Counted from the first letter of the stretch, positions 17,143 through 27,300 are shown. The stretch is 64,000 nt of DNA from Lentzea cavernae (GCF_014653695.1 NZ_BNAR01000006.1:372001-436000), one strand, 5' to 3'. The notes: generated from the letters alone by a model not told the origin. Numbers and translations are program-made.

Positions 17143-17979
17143 GTGGGAAGACAACGGCCCGACACCGAGGCGATCACCGAGTCGATCGACTCCGGTGTCG
17201 CCGAACTGGTCCCCGACCTCGGTGGACGGAACTCCTGGACGTTGCGGGTCAACGGAACCCCACAGTCGCATGTGGACCTGGACGACCCGACCTACCTGGA
17301 GTTCGAGTACGTCCGCCGGCTGGGTCACATCGTCGATCTCACCGCGCCTTCGCGTGTGCTCCACCTCGGTGGTGGCGCTCTCACGCTAGCGCGCTACGTG
17401 GCCGATCTACTCCCTCGCGCGTCTCAGCAGGTGGCCGAGATCGACGCGGGCCTGATCGCGTTCATCCGCCGCGAGCTGCCGCCGCCGTCCAGGGTGAGGA
17501 TCACCACCGGCGACGCCCGCGCCGTGCTCGTCAAAGCCCGTCCCGGCTCGTTCGACCTCATCGTGTCCGACTGCTTCGCCGGCGCCCGCACACCCGCGCA
17601 CCTGACGTCCGTGGAGTTCGTGCGACAGGCGTCGGCGGCCCTCGCGGACGACGGCATCTACGCGGCCAACATCGGCGACGGCAACGGCCTGCAGTTCGCC
17701 CGCTCCCAGTGCGCCACCGTGCGCGCGGTGTTCGAACACGTCTGCGTGATGGCCGAACCGGGCGTGTTCCGCGGCCGCCGCTTCGGCAACTTCGTGATCA
17801 TGGCCTCGCACACCGGCCTGCCGATGCAGCAGCTGACCCGCGCGACGGCGAGCGACCCGTTCCAGGGCCGCGTGGAGCACGGGACGGGGCTGACGAAGTT
17901 CATCGGTGGCGCGCCGGTCACCACCGACGCGACCGCCACCCTGTCCCCCGCGCCACCCTCGGGCCTCTGGGGAACCTGA
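17143..17979 (+). CDS. Spermidine synthase-like protein
   Basis: A 278-residue Rossmann-fold protein of the spermidine synthase superfamily, with RVLHLGGGALTLARYVADLLP as nucleotide-binding loop, QVAEIDAGLIAFIR as the acidic ribose motif and FDLIVSDCFAGARTPAHL as the active-site region. The usual LGGGDG loop reads LGGGAL, so true aminopropyltransferase activity is uncertain. Many actinobacteria carry such proteins without a polyamine pathway. GTG start; divergent from the DUF1304 gene with 46 nt between. Confidence 0.8.
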   Translation: MGRQRPDTEAITESIDSGVAELVPDLGGRNSWTLRVNGTPQSHVDLDDPTYLEFEYVRRLGHIVDLTAPSRVLHLGGGALTLARYVADLLPRASQQVAEIDAGLIAFIRRELPPPSRVRITTGDARAVLVKARPGSFDLIVSDCFAGARTPAHLTSVEFVRQASAALADDGIYAANIGDGNGLQFARSQCATVRAVFEHVCVMAEPGVFRGRRFGNFVIMASHTGLPMQQLTRATASDPFQGRVEHGTGLTKFIGGAPVTTDATATLSPAPPSGLWGT

Positions 17980-17982
17980 ACC

Positions 17983-18609
17983 TCAGTCCAGCGAGGTCAC
18001 GAACTTCGACACGGCGTCCGGATGGAGCTTCTGCGCCATCCGCCCGGCCGGGGCCAGCGAGCCCAGCCGGTACAGCGGCCGTTCCGCCGCCGCCAGCCCC
18101 CGGGCCTCGGCCCGCAGCTGGGCGACGAGCAGCTCCGAGAACACCAGGCCGGGCGTGTCGCCGCGTGCGGCGACGGCGTCGGCCAGGCGGCGCAGCTGGT
18201 AGACGCCCAGCTCGCGACCGCCCGTTCCCGCGTACATCGACAGGGCGACGTTGATCGCCTTCTTGTTCCCCCGCACGAACAGGCCCACGGTCCGGGCGCC
18301 GCGCAGGTCGGTGACCAGCAGGTCGAGGCCGTCGGCGGTGGCCAGGTCGACCTTGCGGGTGCCGAACGCCCGCACGTGGACCGTCGTGCCCTCGAGCCAC
18401 ACCGTGCGACGCGCCTCGGACAGCGCCAGCAGGATGACCGGCACCGCCACGATCGCCCCGGCGATGACACCGGGCCAGCGGCCGCCGATCAGGCCCACGA
18501 TCGCGCCGAAGGCGAGGGCGACCATGATGCCGCCGATCGCCACCATGCGCGCACGCTTGCGGACCGTCGCCTTGTCGAGCAGGTCGAGAACGAGCTTGTC
18601 GTCGCTCAC
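17983..18609 (-). CDS. Membrane-anchored hypothetical protein (coupled to hisS)
   Basis: A 208-residue protein with two membrane helices at about 22-62 ([20 protein letters not shown] and [16 protein letters not shown]), then a soluble region in which [22 protein letters not shown] resembles a bacterial PH-like beta domain. I do not recognise a function. The GTG start overlaps the hisS stop (GTGA), so it is translated with hisS. Confidence 0.7.
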   Translation of the reverse strand: MSDDKLVLDLLDKATVRKRARMVAIGGIMVALAFGAIVGLIGGRWPGVIAGAIVAVPVILLALSEARRTVWLEGTTVHVRAFGTRKVDLATADGLDLLVTDLRGARTVGLFVRGNKKAINVALSMYAGTGGRELGVYQLRRLADAVAARGDTPGLVFSELLVAQLRAEARGLAAAERPLYRLGSLAPAGRMAQKLHPDAVSKFVTSLD

Positions 18610-19946
18610 GGCGTCTCTCGCACCGCCTCGGCCACGTCCGACGCCAGGCCCTCGACCCCACCAGGTACCGCGTCCACGAACGCCGCGGTCTTCAGCGAGT
18701 CGCGCACCGCCGACACCACGTCCGCCAGCGCCACCGTGACCTGGTCGCCGGTCGCGAGGGTCTTCACGCCGATGTTGCCGGCTTCGAGGTCGCGTTCGCC
18801 CAGCACCAGCGCCAGCTTCGCGCCCGACTTGTCGGCGGCCTTGAAGCCCGCCTTCATCGAGCGGCCGCCGTACACCAGGTCGGTGCGCACGCCCGCGGCG
18901 CGCAGCTCACCGGCGATCGCCACCAGGCGCGCCCGTGCGGCCTCGCCCAGCGGCACGCCGATCACGTCGACGCGGGAGAACTCCGGCAGCACGCCCTCGG
19001 CCTGCGCCGCGAGCAGCGCGCGGTCGACGCCGAGACCGAAGCCGACGCCGGACAGCTCCTGGCCGCCCAGTTGCGCCATCAGGCCGTCGTAACGACCGCC
19101 GCCGCCGATGCCCGACTGGGCGCCGAGACCGTCGTGCACGAACTCGAACGTCGTCTTCGTGTAGTAGTCGAGGCCGCGGACCATGCGCGGGTTCTCGACG
19201 AACTTCACGCCCAGCTCGGTCAGGTAGCCCTTGACGAGCTCGTAGTGCTCACGGCAGGCGTCGCACAGGTTGTCGACCATCAGCGGCGCCTCGGCGACCA
19301 GCTCGCGCACCTCGGGACGCTTGTCGTCGAGCACGCGCAGCGGGTTCAGCTCGGCGCGCTGACGGGTCGCCTCGTCGAGCGGCAGCGTCGCGAGGAACGC
19401 CTGCAGCTTCTCCCGGTAGGCGGGACGGCAGTTCGCGTCGCCCAGCGAGGTGAGCTCCAGGCGGTAGCCGGTGAGGCCGATCGCGCGGAACCCGGCGTCG
19501 CCGACGGCGATGACCTCGGCGTCCAGGGCCGGGTCGTCGATGCCGATCGCCTCGATGCCGACCTGGTGGAACTGCCGGTACCGGCCGGCCTGCGGCGCCT
19601 CGGCGCGGAAGAACTGGCCCGCGTAGTAGAGCTTCGCCGGCAGCGAGCCGCGGTCGAGGCTGTGCTCGATCACCGCCCGCATCACGCCCGCGGTGCCCTC
19701 GGGGCGCAGCGTGATGGACCGCTCGCCGCGGTCCTGGAAGGTGTACATCTCCTTCGTCACGACGTCGGTCGACTCACCGACACCGCGCGAGAACAGCGCC
19801 GTGTCCTCGAAGACCGGCAGCTCGACGTAGCCGTAGCCCGCGAGCTCGGCGGCCCGCGTCAGAGTCGACCGGACGTGCACGAAAGCGGCAGACGTCGGCG
19901 GGATGTAGTCGGGAACGCCCTTGGGTGCGGAAAACACGTCTCTCAA
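18606..19946 (-). CDS. hisS: Histidine--tRNA ligase
   Basis: A class II aminoacyl-tRNA synthetase that charges tRNA-His. About 446 residues. Motif 2 region [29 protein letters not shown], the histidine-binding [17 protein letters not shown] and the motif 3 GGGGRYDGL...[10 protein letters not shown] are all present, followed by the C-terminal anticodon-binding domain. The start used is a TTG that overlaps the upstream metallo-hydrolase stop (TTGA); a GTG at 19937 is an alternative. The position next to the metallo-hydrolase and cyclophilin matches mycobacterial gene order. Confidence 0.95.
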   Translation of the reverse strand: MRDVFSAPKGVPDYIPPTSAAFVHVRSTLTRAAELAGYGYVELPVFEDTALFSRGVGESTDVVTKEMYTFQDRGERSITLRPEGTAGVMRAVIEHSLDRGSLPAKLYYAGQFFRAEAPQAGRYRQFHQVGIEAIGIDDPALDAEVIAVGDAGFRAIGLTGYRLELTSLGDANCRPAYREKLQAFLATLPLDEATRQRAELNPLRVLDDKRPEVRELVAEAPLMVDNLCDACREHYELVKGYLTELGVKFVENPRMVRGLDYYTKTTFEFVHDGLGAQSGIGGGGRYDGLMAQLGGQELSGVGFGLGVDRALLAAQAEGVLPEFSRVDVIGVPLGEAARARLVAIAGELRAAGVRTDLVYGGRSMKAGFKAADKSGAKLALVLGERDLEAGNIGVKTLATGDQVTVALADVVSAVRDSLKTAAFVDAVPGGVEGLASDVAEAVRETP

Positions 19947-20638
19947 AGTCCTCGGTGAGGGGCGGCCGGAGCGTCCTGCAACTGGAGCAGGTAGGGGTTC
20001 GTCGCACGCTCGCGGCCTATGGTCGTCGTCGGGCCGTGGCCGGGCAGCACCACCGTGTCGTCGGGCAAGGTCATGACCTTGCCCTGCAGGGACGACAGCA
20101 TCGCGGAGTGGTCGCCACCCGGCAGGTCGGTGCGTCCGATGGAACCGGCGAAGAGCGTGTCACCCGAGAGGACCAGGCGACCCCCTTCCTGCGCGCCGGA
20201 GCGGAACATCACCGACCCGCCGGTATGGCCCGGCGTGTGGTCGACGGCGATCCGCAGCCCGGCGAGGTCCAGCTCGAGGCCGTCGGTCAGCTCGCGGACC
20301 TCCGAGGGCTCGCGCATCTCGAGGTTGCCGCCGAAGAACGCGGCCGACTCGGCGCTGATGCCCTTGAGCGGGTCGGACAGCATCGCCACGTCATCGGGGT
20401 GGATGTACGCGGGGACGTCGTTGCCGTCGCAGACGGGGGTGACGGAGAAGGTGTGGTCGAAGTGCCCGTGCGTGAGCAGCACGGCGACAGGCGTGAGACG
20501 GTGCTTGCGCAAGACCTGCTCGATCGGCTCGACCGCGTCCTGACCGGGGTCGATGATCACGCAGGGCTCGCCCTCACCGGCCGCCAGGACGAAGCAGTTC
20601 GCCTGGAGCGCCCCGGTGGGGAACCCGATCACGAGCAC
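19943..20638 (-). CDS. Metallo-beta-lactamase fold hydrolase (glyoxalase II-like)
   Basis: A 231-residue MBL-fold hydrolase. The zinc motif is THGHFDHT, with later ligands in [28 protein letters not shown] and [13 protein letters not shown], the pattern of glyoxalase II-like enzymes. GTG start with GGAGG eight bases upstream; the much longer open frame upstream is antisense to the cyclophilin gene and was not used. Its stop couples to hisS. The mycobacterial counterpart is Rv2581c. The true thioester substrate is not known. Confidence 0.9.
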   Translation of the reverse strand: MLVIGFPTGALQANCFVLAAGEGEPCVIIDPGQDAVEPIEQVLRKHRLTPVAVLLTHGHFDHTFSVTPVCDGNDVPAYIHPDDVAMLSDPLKGISAESAAFFGGNLEMREPSEVRELTDGLELDLAGLRIAVDHTPGHTGGSVMFRSGAQEGGRLVLSGDTLFAGSIGRTDLPGGDHSAMLSSLQGKVMTLPDDTVVLPGHGPTTTIGRERATNPYLLQLQDAPAAPHRGL

Positions 20639-20752
20639 GAAAATGACCTCCCTGTTCAAGGACAGCCTAACCACCACACAAAGCTCATATGCCCAGGCCC
20701 TAGACTGCCGAGCCGACCGCCCTATTCGCATGAGTCCCTGGGGAGGGAGCAC

Positions 20753-21610
20753 GTGCCCACCAACGAGCAGCGACGCGCGAACGCCAAGCGCAAGCTTGAG
20801 CGTCAGATGGTGTACCGCCAGGAGCGGGCCAAGAAGCGTCGCATCATCGCCGTCGTCTCGACGGTCGTCGTTGTTGCGCTCGTTGGAGGTGGTGTGTGGT
20901 TCCTCGCGACCAGCAACGTCTTCGGCAACGGTGACGCCGCCGCGTCGGAGACTCCTACCCAGGAGTCGGTGGACAAGGCGGAGAACATCCCCACCGCGCT
21001 GCACCAGATCCCGAAGCGCCCCCAGGCGCTGCCGGACAAGGTGAACTGTGAATACACGAAGGGCCAGGAGCCGGCGGCCAAGGAGAACACGCCGCCCGCG
21101 AACGGCGAGCAGCCCGCCACCGGCACGGTCGGCGTCACGCTCGGCACCTCGATCGGTGACCTGAAGTTCAACCTGGACCGCGCGCTCGCGCCGTGCACGG
21201 TGAACAACTTCGTGAACCTCGCGAAGCAGAAGTACTTCGACAACACGACGTGCCACCGCCTCGTGGTGACCGGCATCCAGGTCCTGCAGTGCGGCGACCC
21301 CGGCGGCAACGGCATGGGCGGCCCCGGCTACTCGTTCAAGGACGAGGTCTACCCGGAGCTCACCTACGGCCGCGGCGTGCTCGCCATGGCGAACTCGGGC
21401 CCGGACACCAACGGCTCGCAGTTCTTCATCGTCTACGGCGACGGCGCGAACCTGCAGGCCAAGTACTCGATCTTCGGCACGGTCGACGAGGAGTCGCTGA
21501 AGAAGATCGACGAGGTCGCGAAGACCGGCACGGTCTCGCAGCAGCCCGGCCAGGGCGACGGCAAGCCGAAGACCGCGGTCGACATCAAGTCGGCGCTGGT
21601 CGCCAACTAA
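20753..21610 (+). CDS. ppiB: Membrane-anchored cyclophilin-type peptidyl-prolyl isomerase
   Basis: A 285-residue protein with a basic N-terminus, one membrane helix (about 31-52), an acidic and Thr/Glu-rich linker and a C-terminal cyclophilin domain (from about 125). The domain shows CTVNNFVNLAKQKYFDNTTCHRL, the GGPGYSFKDE segment and MANSGPDTNGSQFFI, which carry the usual isomerase core. It should act outside the membrane on exported proteins. The GTG start follows GGGAGGGAG; upstream frames are not homologous. It faces relA across a shared terminator. The mycobacterial equivalent is Rv2582 (PpiB). Confidence 0.9.
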   Translation: MPTNEQRRANAKRKLERQMVYRQERAKKRRIIAVVSTVVVVALVGGGVWFLATSNVFGNGDAAASETPTQESVDKAENIPTALHQIPKRPQALPDKVNCEYTKGQEPAAKENTPPANGEQPATGTVGVTLGTSIGDLKFNLDRALAPCTVNNFVNLAKQKYFDNTTCHRLVVTGIQVLQCGDPGGNGMGGPGYSFKDEVYPELTYGRGVLAMANSGPDTNGSQFFIVYGDGANLQAKYSIFGTVDEESLKKIDEVAKTGTVSQQPGQGDGKPKTAVDIKSALVAN

Positions 21611-21628
21611 GAGCTGCCCGGACACGAC

Positions 21629-21665
21629 AGAGCCCCCGCCCTTCTCAGGACGGGGGCTCTTCTCG
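21629..21665. terminator. Bidirectional terminator between cyclophilin and relA genes
   Basis: AGAGCCCCCG (21629-21638) pairs perfectly with CGGGGGCTCT (21651-21660); the loop is 12 nt and a pyrimidine-rich tract follows. It lies between convergent genes and can serve both. Confidence 0.85.
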
Positions 21666-21691
21666 TCTCTTGCCCCAGTTGCCGTGACTCG

Positions 21692-23983
21692 CTACGACGC
21701 CGACGTCACCCGGTACACGTCGTAGACGCCCTCAATGCCGCGCACGGCCTTCAGAACGTGGCCGAGGTGCTTCGGGTCGCCCATCTCGAACGAGAACCGG
21801 CTGACGGCCACCCTGTCGCGCGACGTCGTCACCGACGCCGACAGGATGTTCACGCGCTCGTCCGCCAGCACCTTCGTGACGTCCGAGAGCAGCCGGTGCC
21901 GGTCGAGCGCCTCCACCTGGATGGCAACCAGGAACACGCTGGAGGCCGACGGCGCCCACTCGACGTCGAGGAGGCGCTCCGGCGACTTCAGCAGCTCCTC
22001 CGCGTTCGTGCAGTCGGTGCGGTGCACCGACACACCACCACCACGCGTGACGAAGCCGAGGATGTCGTCGCCCGGCACCGGCGTGCAGCAGCGGGCGAGC
22101 TTCACCCACACGTCGCCCGCGTCCTTGACGATCACGCCCGCGTCGCCGGTGGGGCGGCGCCGGGTGACCGTGGACGGGGTGGCGCGGTCGGCCAGTTCTT
22201 CCTCGGCGTGGTCGACACCGCCGAGCTGCGCCACGAGCCGTTGCACGACGTGACGGGCCGAGGTGTGACCCTCGCCGACCGCCGCGTACAGCGCGCTCAT
22301 GTCCGGGTAGTGCAGTTCCTTCGCGAGGGCCTGCATCGAGTCGACAGAGACCAGGCGCTGGATCGGAAGCCCGACGCGCCGGACCTCCTTGGTGATCGCG
22401 TCCTTGCCCTGCTCGATCGCCTCTTCCTTGCGCTCCTTGGCGAACCACTGCTTGATCTTCGCCTTGGCGCGCGGGGACGCCACGAAGCTCAGCCAGTCGC
22501 GGGACGGGCCCGCACCCTCCGCCTTGGAGGTGAAGATCTCGACGACCTCGCCGTTCTCGAGCTTGCGCTCCAGGGCGACCAGGCGGCCGTTCACGCGGGC
22601 ACCGATGCAGCGGTGACCCACCTCGGTGTGCACGGAGTAGGCGAAGTCGACCGGCGTGGAACCCGTCGGCAACGTCTCCACGTCACCCTTGGGGGTGAAA
22701 ACGAAGATCTCGCGCGAGGCGAGGTCCCAGCGCAGGCCCTCCAGGAACTCACCGGGGTCTGCGGCTTCCCGCTGCCAGTCGAGGAGCTGGCGCATCCACG
22801 CCATCTCGTCGATCTCGACGGACTTGCCGTTGTGCGTGCCCTTGGTCTCCTTGTAGCGCCAGTGCGCCGCGATGCCGTACTCGGCCCTCTGGTGCATCTC
22901 CGAGGTGCGGATCTGCACCTCGAGGGGCTTTCCGTCGGGACCGATCACGGTCGTGTGCAGCGACTGGTACACGCCGAACCGCGGTTGCGCGATGTAGTCC
23001 TTGAACCGGCCCGGCATCGGCTGCCAGGCGGCGTGGACGACACCCATGGCGGCGTAGCAGTCCCGCACCTCGTCCACCAGGATCCGGACGCCCACGAGGT
23101 CGTGGATGTCGTCGAAGTCCCGGCCGCGGACGATCATCTTCTGGTTGATCGAGTAGTAGTGCTTCGGCCGGCCCTCGACCTTCGCGACGATCCGCGCGCT
23201 CTCGAGCTGGGAGTTCAGCTCGCTGACGACGGACCTCAGGTACGTGTCGCGACTCGGCGCGCGCTTGGCGACCAGGCGGACGATCTCGTCGTACTTCTTC
23301 GGCTGCAGGATGGCGAACGCCAGATCCTCCAGCTCCCACTTGACGGTCGCCATGCCCAGCCGGTGGGCGAGCGGTGCCAGCACCTCGAGGGTCTCGCGGG
23401 CCTTGCGGGCCTGCTTCTCGGGCGGCAGGAACCGCATGGTGCGCATGTTGTGCAGCCGGTCGGCGAGCTTGATGACCAGGACCCGCGGGTCCTTCGCCAT
23501 CGCGATGACCATCTTGCGGATGGTCTCCGCCTCGGCAGCCGCCCCCAGCTTGACCTTGTCGAGCTTTGTCACCCCGTCGACCAGCCGGGCGACTTCCTCA
23601 CCGAAGTCTTCCTTGAGCTGGTTGAGCGAGTAGTCGGTGTCTTCCACTGTGTCGTGCAGCAGCGCTGCCACCAGCGTCGTGGTGTCCATGCCCAGCTCGG
23701 CGAGGATGGTCGCCACGGCGAGCGGGTGGGTGATGTACGGATCGCCTGACTTGCGGCGCTGCGGGCGGTGCTTCTCCTCGGCAACGTCATACGCGTGCTG
23801 CAGAAGCGCCAGATCGGCCTTGGGATGGAGGTCACGGTGCACGGCGGCGAGAGGTTCGAGGACCTGCTTCACCGGGGCCGCACGTTGGGCGGTGATGCGC
23901 CGCGCAAGGCGGGCGCGCACGCGCCGGGTAGCCGACGGTTGAACAGCCGTCGCAGCGGGTTCGGTGTCTTGACTCAACCCCAC
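21692..23983 (-). CDS. relA: Bifunctional (p)ppGpp synthetase/hydrolase
   Basis: A 763-residue Rel protein that makes and degrades the alarmone (p)ppGpp in the stringent response. The HD hydrolase domain (about 60-200) has [31 protein letters not shown] with His110-Asp111. The synthetase domain contains [13 protein letters not shown] and [29 protein letters not shown] (about 415-475) and C-terminal ACT domains follow. Length is normal for actinobacterial bifunctional Rel. The GTG start sits very close to GAGGAG; a TTG two codons on (23977) is better spaced and may be the real start. Confidence 0.95.
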   Translation of the reverse strand: MGLSQDTEPAATAVQPSATRRVRARLARRITAQRAAPVKQVLEPLAAVHRDLHPKADLALLQHAYDVAEEKHRPQRRKSGDPYITHPLAVATILAELGMDTTTLVAALLHDTVEDTDYSLNQLKEDFGEEVARLVDGVTKLDKVKLGAAAEAETIRKMVIAMAKDPRVLVIKLADRLHNMRTMRFLPPEKQARKARETLEVLAPLAHRLGMATVKWELEDLAFAILQPKKYDEIVRLVAKRAPSRDTYLRSVVSELNSQLESARIVAKVEGRPKHYYSINQKMIVRGRDFDDIHDLVGVRILVDEVRDCYAAMGVVHAAWQPMPGRFKDYIAQPRFGVYQSLHTTVIGPDGKPLEVQIRTSEMHQRAEYGIAAHWRYKETKGTHNGKSVEIDEMAWMRQLLDWQREAADPGEFLEGLRWDLASREIFVFTPKGDVETLPTGSTPVDFAYSVHTEVGHRCIGARVNGRLVALERKLENGEVVEIFTSKAEGAGPSRDWLSFVASPRAKAKIKQWFAKERKEEAIEQGKDAITKEVRRVGLPIQRLVSVDSMQALAKELHYPDMSALYAAVGEGHTSARHVVQRLVAQLGGVDHAEEELADRATPSTVTRRRPTGDAGVIVKDAGDVWVKLARCCTPVPGDDILGFVTRGGGVSVHRTDCTNAEELLKSPERLLDVEWAPSASSVFLVAIQVEALDRHRLLSDVTKVLADERVNILSASVTTSRDRVAVSRFSFEMGDPKHLGHVLKAVRGIEGVYDVYRVTSAS

Positions 23984-24099
23984 GCTCCTCGGGTCTCGCG
24001 AGTACCGAGGATAACGCGTTTACGCTGACGAAACTTCCGATGGCGCGCTGAGCGGCACAGCTCACACGGTGAACGCCGCGCAAACTTACGTTGAGCCGA

Positions 24100-24276
24100 T
24101 CAGGCGACGTCCTTCACGAACGCCCGCCAGGAGTCGAACGAGAACGCCAGGACCTCACCCCGAGTGGCTTTCGAGTCACGCACGAGAGCGTCTCCGGCGA
24201 GCGACACCTCGACGCAGGCGCTCTCGATCGTGTCATTGCTGTAGGAGCTCTTACGCCAGTTCCGCTGGTGGCTCAT
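24100..24276 (-). CDS. DUF397 protein
   Basis: A 58-residue protein starting MSHQRNWRKSSYSNDTIESACVEV, with VRDSKATRGEVLAFSFDSWRAFV, the DUF397 signature. Such small proteins are almost always paired with XRE/DUF5753 regulators in actinomycetes (established by repeated co-occurrence; related to the BldB family). It overlaps the 3' end of its XRE partner by 26 nt, so they are translated together. A longer frame starting upstream is unlikely. Confidence 0.88.
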   Translation of the reverse strand: MSHQRNWRKSSYSNDTIESACVEVSLAGDALVRDSKATRGEVLAFSFDSWRAFVKDVA

Positions 24277-25123
24277 CGAGGTCCTTTCGGAGTCCGCTGA
24301 CGTAGTTCGCCAGCAAGCTCCGCGATTGTCCCTCATCCAAGGCGATGGCATCCAACCACTTGAAGAACTCACGACTGTCCCGGATGGCACCGCCGTCGTG
24401 CGCGAACACCTGGCCCAGACCGGTTTCGCCGTACGCCAGCGGAGTGTGCTTCTCGAAACTGAACAACATGCGCGCCGATTGCCTCACCGGCGCCGTGCCC
24501 GCCGACATCGGCACGATTCGGAGCATGTGCGTGTGGAAGAGCAGGCGCAGGTATTGCTCCTCCATGACCTGGTCGTCGCCGACCCTCAACCGCAAGGCGA
24601 GCTCGTGCACGTAGAACAGACATTCCGGAGGATTCTGGCGCCGCATGATCGCCTGGCGTTCCGTGCGCAGTTGAACACCCTTGTCGATGTCCGCCGGGGC
24701 CACGCGGCCGCCCTCGACGAACAGCGCTCGCGCGTACTCCGGAATCTGGATGAGGCCCGGCATGGTGTGCACGTCGAAGCTGGTGATGCGCTTCGCCTGG
24801 GCCTCGGCCAACGCCAGGGTGCGCAGGTTGTCGGGCACCGTGACCACGTACGGGTCGAAGGCGTAGCGGTAGCGGTCGCGGAAGGCTTCGAAGTGGGTGG
24901 TGTCGCGGCCGCAGGTCAGCAGGTACTGCACGAGGTCGATCTCGCTCGCACGCGCCTTGCCCTTCTCGATGTTGGAGACCTTGCTCGGGTCCCAGCCGAG
25001 TTGTTCCGCGAAGGCGTGGCCGGTGAGGCCGGTGAACTTCTCGCGGAGGCGGCGCAGCTCGTCGCCCAGGTCGCGGCTGTAGGCGGTGGAGGTGATCGCA
25101 GTCATTCGTCCGACGGTAGGCAT
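24251..25123 (-). CDS. XRE family regulator with DUF5753 domain
   Basis: A 290-residue regulator. The N-terminal helix-turn-helix reads LRRLREKFTGLTGHAFAEQLGWDPSKVSNIEKGKARAS; the C-terminal DUF5753 region contains VHTMPGLIQIPEYARALF, a hallmark of this actinomycete family. It is paired with the following DUF397 gene, as BldB/WhiJ-like systems are; in Streptomyces these pairs influence development. ATG with GGAGGAGGG upstream; a second ATG at 25105 is possible. Confidence 0.88.
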   Translation of the reverse strand: MPTVGRMTAITSTAYSRDLGDELRRLREKFTGLTGHAFAEQLGWDPSKVSNIEKGKARASEIDLVQYLLTCGRDTTHFEAFRDRYRYAFDPYVVTVPDNLRTLALAEAQAKRITSFDVHTMPGLIQIPEYARALFVEGGRVAPADIDKGVQLRTERQAIMRRQNPPECLFYVHELALRLRVGDDQVMEEQYLRLLFHTHMLRIVPMSAGTAPVRQSARMLFSFEKHTPLAYGETGLGQVFAHDGGAIRDSREFFKWLDAIALDEGQSRSLLANYVSGLRKDLDEPPAELA

Positions 25124-25171
25124 TGACCCTCCTCCACGAACCAGCTCGTTCGGATGAAAACGGGCACGCCG

Positions 25172-26392
25172 CTAGGCGGCGACGTGGCGGCCGGCGCGGT
25201 GCGCCGTGTTGGTTCTCGGGGTGCGGGCGGGGTCGAGCCAGGCGGGTGGGACGAAGGTCGGGACTCCATTGTGGAGCTTCACCTCCCAGTCGCTTCGGTG
25301 GATGAGGGTGTGGTGGTGGCGGCACAGCAGGGCCGCGTTGGTCACGGACGTCCCGCCGCCCTCCGACCAGAATCTGAGGTGGTGGGCGTCGCAGTGCTTC
25401 GGCGGGCGGTCGCAGCCCGGGAAGGTGCAGCCCTGGTCTCTGGCCACCAGCAGGCGGCGGATGGCGGCGGGGAAGGTTCTGGCCTTGCGGCCTATGTCCA
25501 TCGCCTCAGACCGGCCGCCCAGCACCACCGGGATCACGCCCGCGTTGCAGGCGAGGCGGCGGACCAGGGTGGCCGGGACGCGGACGTGGTTGTCGAGCGT
25601 GCCGAAGCCCGTCTGCGCGACCAGGCCCTCGTACGGCATCGTCAGGGTGAGGGTGACCGGCTCACCGCCGTGCTCGGGCAGGCGGTCGGCGCGCAGCATC
25701 AGGTCGACCAGGTCGGCGAACGCGTCGCCTTCCCGCTCGGCACGCGAGCGCGGGTCGGGGCCTTCTTCCGGCGTGGTCGGGCGGGGCTTGGCCAGCGGGT
25801 CGATCATCGCCTCGAACTTCGCTCCGGCGATCTTGTCCAGCTTGGCCGACACCTCCAGCCAGTCGCCCTTCCACTCCATGCGCAACCGGTTGGCCGAGGG
25901 CTTGGGCTCGGCCTCGTTCGGCTCCGCGTCCTGCTGGTGGAGCCGGTACGCCAGCTCCTTGCCGAACGCCCGCACCGCACTGGGCTCGTGGGCCTGGGCG
26001 AACTCGACCACCGGCTGCTCCGCCGCGGGCGGCAGGTCCTTCATCACCTCGGCCACCGCCGAGATGTGCTCGCCCGAGAGCGCGCCCTCCGCCACCACGG
26101 CGGCGGTGATCGGCAGCTCGGGTTCCAGCACCGAACCGGTGGGCGTGAGCTGCTGAGCCAGCGACTCGGCTCGGTCGACCCACTGCCTCGCGGTCTTCAG
26201 GTCCCACCGCACGGCATGGCGCAGCAACTGAGCCACATTCCGATAACCCAACTCGGATGCCGCTCCGCGACGGGAAAGTTCCGCGATCTTCTGCATCATC
26301 ACATTCTCGAGAACGCGAATTTCCACCACGTCTCCGACGACTGCGGCAAGCAGCTCGTCGGTGGCCAGAAGGCGGAAGTCTCGTTCGCTCAT
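25172..26392 (-). CDS. DUF222 / HNH endonuclease (13E12-like) protein
   Basis: A 406-residue protein. The N-terminal two thirds are the DUF222 helical region (ELSRRGAASELGYRNVAQLLRHAV, then IDPLAKPRP). The C-terminus is an HNH nuclease: CTFPGCDRPPKHCDAHHLRFW, then TNAALLCRHHHTLIH, with the Cys pair and His residues that bind zinc and metal. This is the 13E12 repeat family of mycobacteria, typically multi-copy and thought to be mobile or a selfish-type nuclease; function unproven. It is complete here and lies in the lineage-specific insertion between relA and apt. Confidence 0.9.
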   Translation of the reverse strand: MSERDFRLLATDELLAAVVGDVVEIRVLENVMMQKIAELSRRGAASELGYRNVAQLLRHAVRWDLKTARQWVDRAESLAQQLTPTGSVLEPELPITAAVVAEGALSGEHISAVAEVMKDLPPAAEQPVVEFAQAHEPSAVRAFGKELAYRLHQQDAEPNEAEPKPSANRLRMEWKGDWLEVSAKLDKIAGAKFEAMIDPLAKPRPTTPEEGPDPRSRAEREGDAFADLVDLMLRADRLPEHGGEPVTLTLTMPYEGLVAQTGFGTLDNHVRVPATLVRRLACNAGVIPVVLGGRSEAMDIGRKARTFPAAIRRLLVARDQGCTFPGCDRPPKHCDAHHLRFWSEGGGTSVTNAALLCRHHHTLIHRSDWEVKLHNGVPTFVPPAWLDPARTPRTNTAHRAGRHVAA

Positions 26393-26689
26393 GCGTTCGA
26401 CACTACCGCAATATCACAACGAAAACCTACGTCAGGCGGCACACGTTCGGGTGAACAGACTGGACAAACGCTATAGGCGCCGTTAGTGCACATCTCTCTA
26501 GATGCAACGCAACCACTAGCAACCACGCACGCAAATAAACGCGATGCACGCACACGGTCCACACGCCGCAACCGTCCACGAAAAGGGAGCGCAGAAATTC
26601 GTTCCGGCACACGCCCGACGAAGGAGGGCATGTGCCGGTTCGGCGAAGCCGTGCACGCGCAGCCGAGCCCACCTGACAGACTCGCCCCC
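26393..26689. other. 297-bp AT-richer spacer with one hairpin, no gene seen
   Basis: Between the DUF222 start and the small membrane gene. The first 200 bases are visibly lower in GC than the surroundings and hold no credible frame with a ribosome site. At 26604-26616 and 26626-26638 CCGGCACACGCCC and GGGCATGTGCCGG pair with one mismatch around a 9-nt loop. It may be promoter DNA or a small RNA; undecided. Confidence 0.4.
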
Positions 26690-26965
26690 GTGAGGACTCT
26701 GCTCTGGTGCGGCGCGATGACGTTCGTGTGGCTGGGCACGATGGCGTACCTGGCCCTCGACGACCCGGGCCACGTCGACACGAGGTCGATCGTCGGCTCA
26801 TCAGTGGGCTGGGCGGTCGCAACGACGCTGAGCTGGCTCGTATTGCGCCGCGCAAAGGCCCCGAAGATCTGGGAGATCGCGGTCGTGACGGCCCCCGCAT
26901 CGCTGGTGACGCTGGTCTTCGTCAGCGTCGGCGCCGCCTTCGTGGCCCCGCCGCCGGTGGCGTGA
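26690..26965 (+). CDS. Small membrane protein
   Basis: A 91-residue protein starting VRTLLWCGAMTFVWLGTM, with three hydrophobic segments (about 1-18, 38-54 and 68-85). I do not recognise a family. The GTG start is the first plausible one at the start of the hydrophobic segment; an open frame continues upstream without a ribosome site. It ends two bases before the next small membrane gene, so they are probably one unit. Confidence 0.6.
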   Translation: MRTLLWCGAMTFVWLGTMAYLALDDPGHVDTRSIVGSSVGWAVATTLSWLVLRRAKAPKIWEIAVVTAPASLVTLVFVSVGAAFVAPPPVA

Positions 26966-26966
26966 A

Positions 26967-27251
26967 ATGCACTCGCACAGGCCGCTGTGGCACTGCGTGG
27001 CGTTCGCGGGCATCTGGTACGCGGCGATCGTCCTGCTCAACCTGGTCACCAACGGCCCCGACGAGGCACTGCGCACACTGGCACTGGGTGTGGTGCCGTG
27101 GCTCGGCGCGTCCGCCGCGCTGACACGGGTCGGGCACGGCGACATGAAGGCGTGGCGGCTGATCCTGCTGGGGCTGCCGATCTTCTACTTCCTGTGGGCC
27201 ATCACCGTCGTGGTCGTCTACCGGTTCATCGCCATGCCGGTCACGGGCTGA
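26967..27251 (+). CDS. Small membrane protein
   Basis: A 94-residue protein with three hydrophobic segments (WHCVAFAGIWYAAIVLLNLV, LRTLALGVVPWLGASAAL and LILLGLPIFYFLWAITVVVV). No family recognised. The ATG is one base beyond the stop of the preceding small membrane gene; the similar size and topology suggest the two may be diverged duplicates or partners (inference). A strong terminator follows. Confidence 0.65.
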   Translation: MHSHRPLWHCVAFAGIWYAAIVLLNLVTNGPDEALRTLALGVVPWLGASAALTRVGHGDMKAWRLILLGLPIFYFLWAITVVVVYRFIAMPVTG

Positions 27252-27260
27252 CATGCGAAA

Positions 27261-27286
27261 GGGCCGGCGACACGAGTCGCCGGCCC
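27261..27286. terminator. Bidirectional terminator (small membrane gene / apt)
   Basis: GGGCCGGCGAC (27261-27271) pairs perfectly with GTCGCCGGCCC (27276-27286) around an ACGA loop. It lies between convergent genes. Confidence 0.85.
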
Positions 27287-27300
27287 CGAGCACGAACCTC

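Noticed and set aside
20639..21625. N-terminal extension of the metallo-hydrolase gene across the cyclophilin
   Set aside because: Antisense to the cyclophilin gene; the GTG at 20638 has a good ribosome site and gives a normal family length.
26393..26460. A SOS box ahead of the DUF222-HNH gene
   Set aside because: Some mycobacterial 13E12 genes are LexA-controlled, but here only GTTC-N4-GAAC (the inverse orientation) is present, not TCGAAC-N4-GTTCGA.
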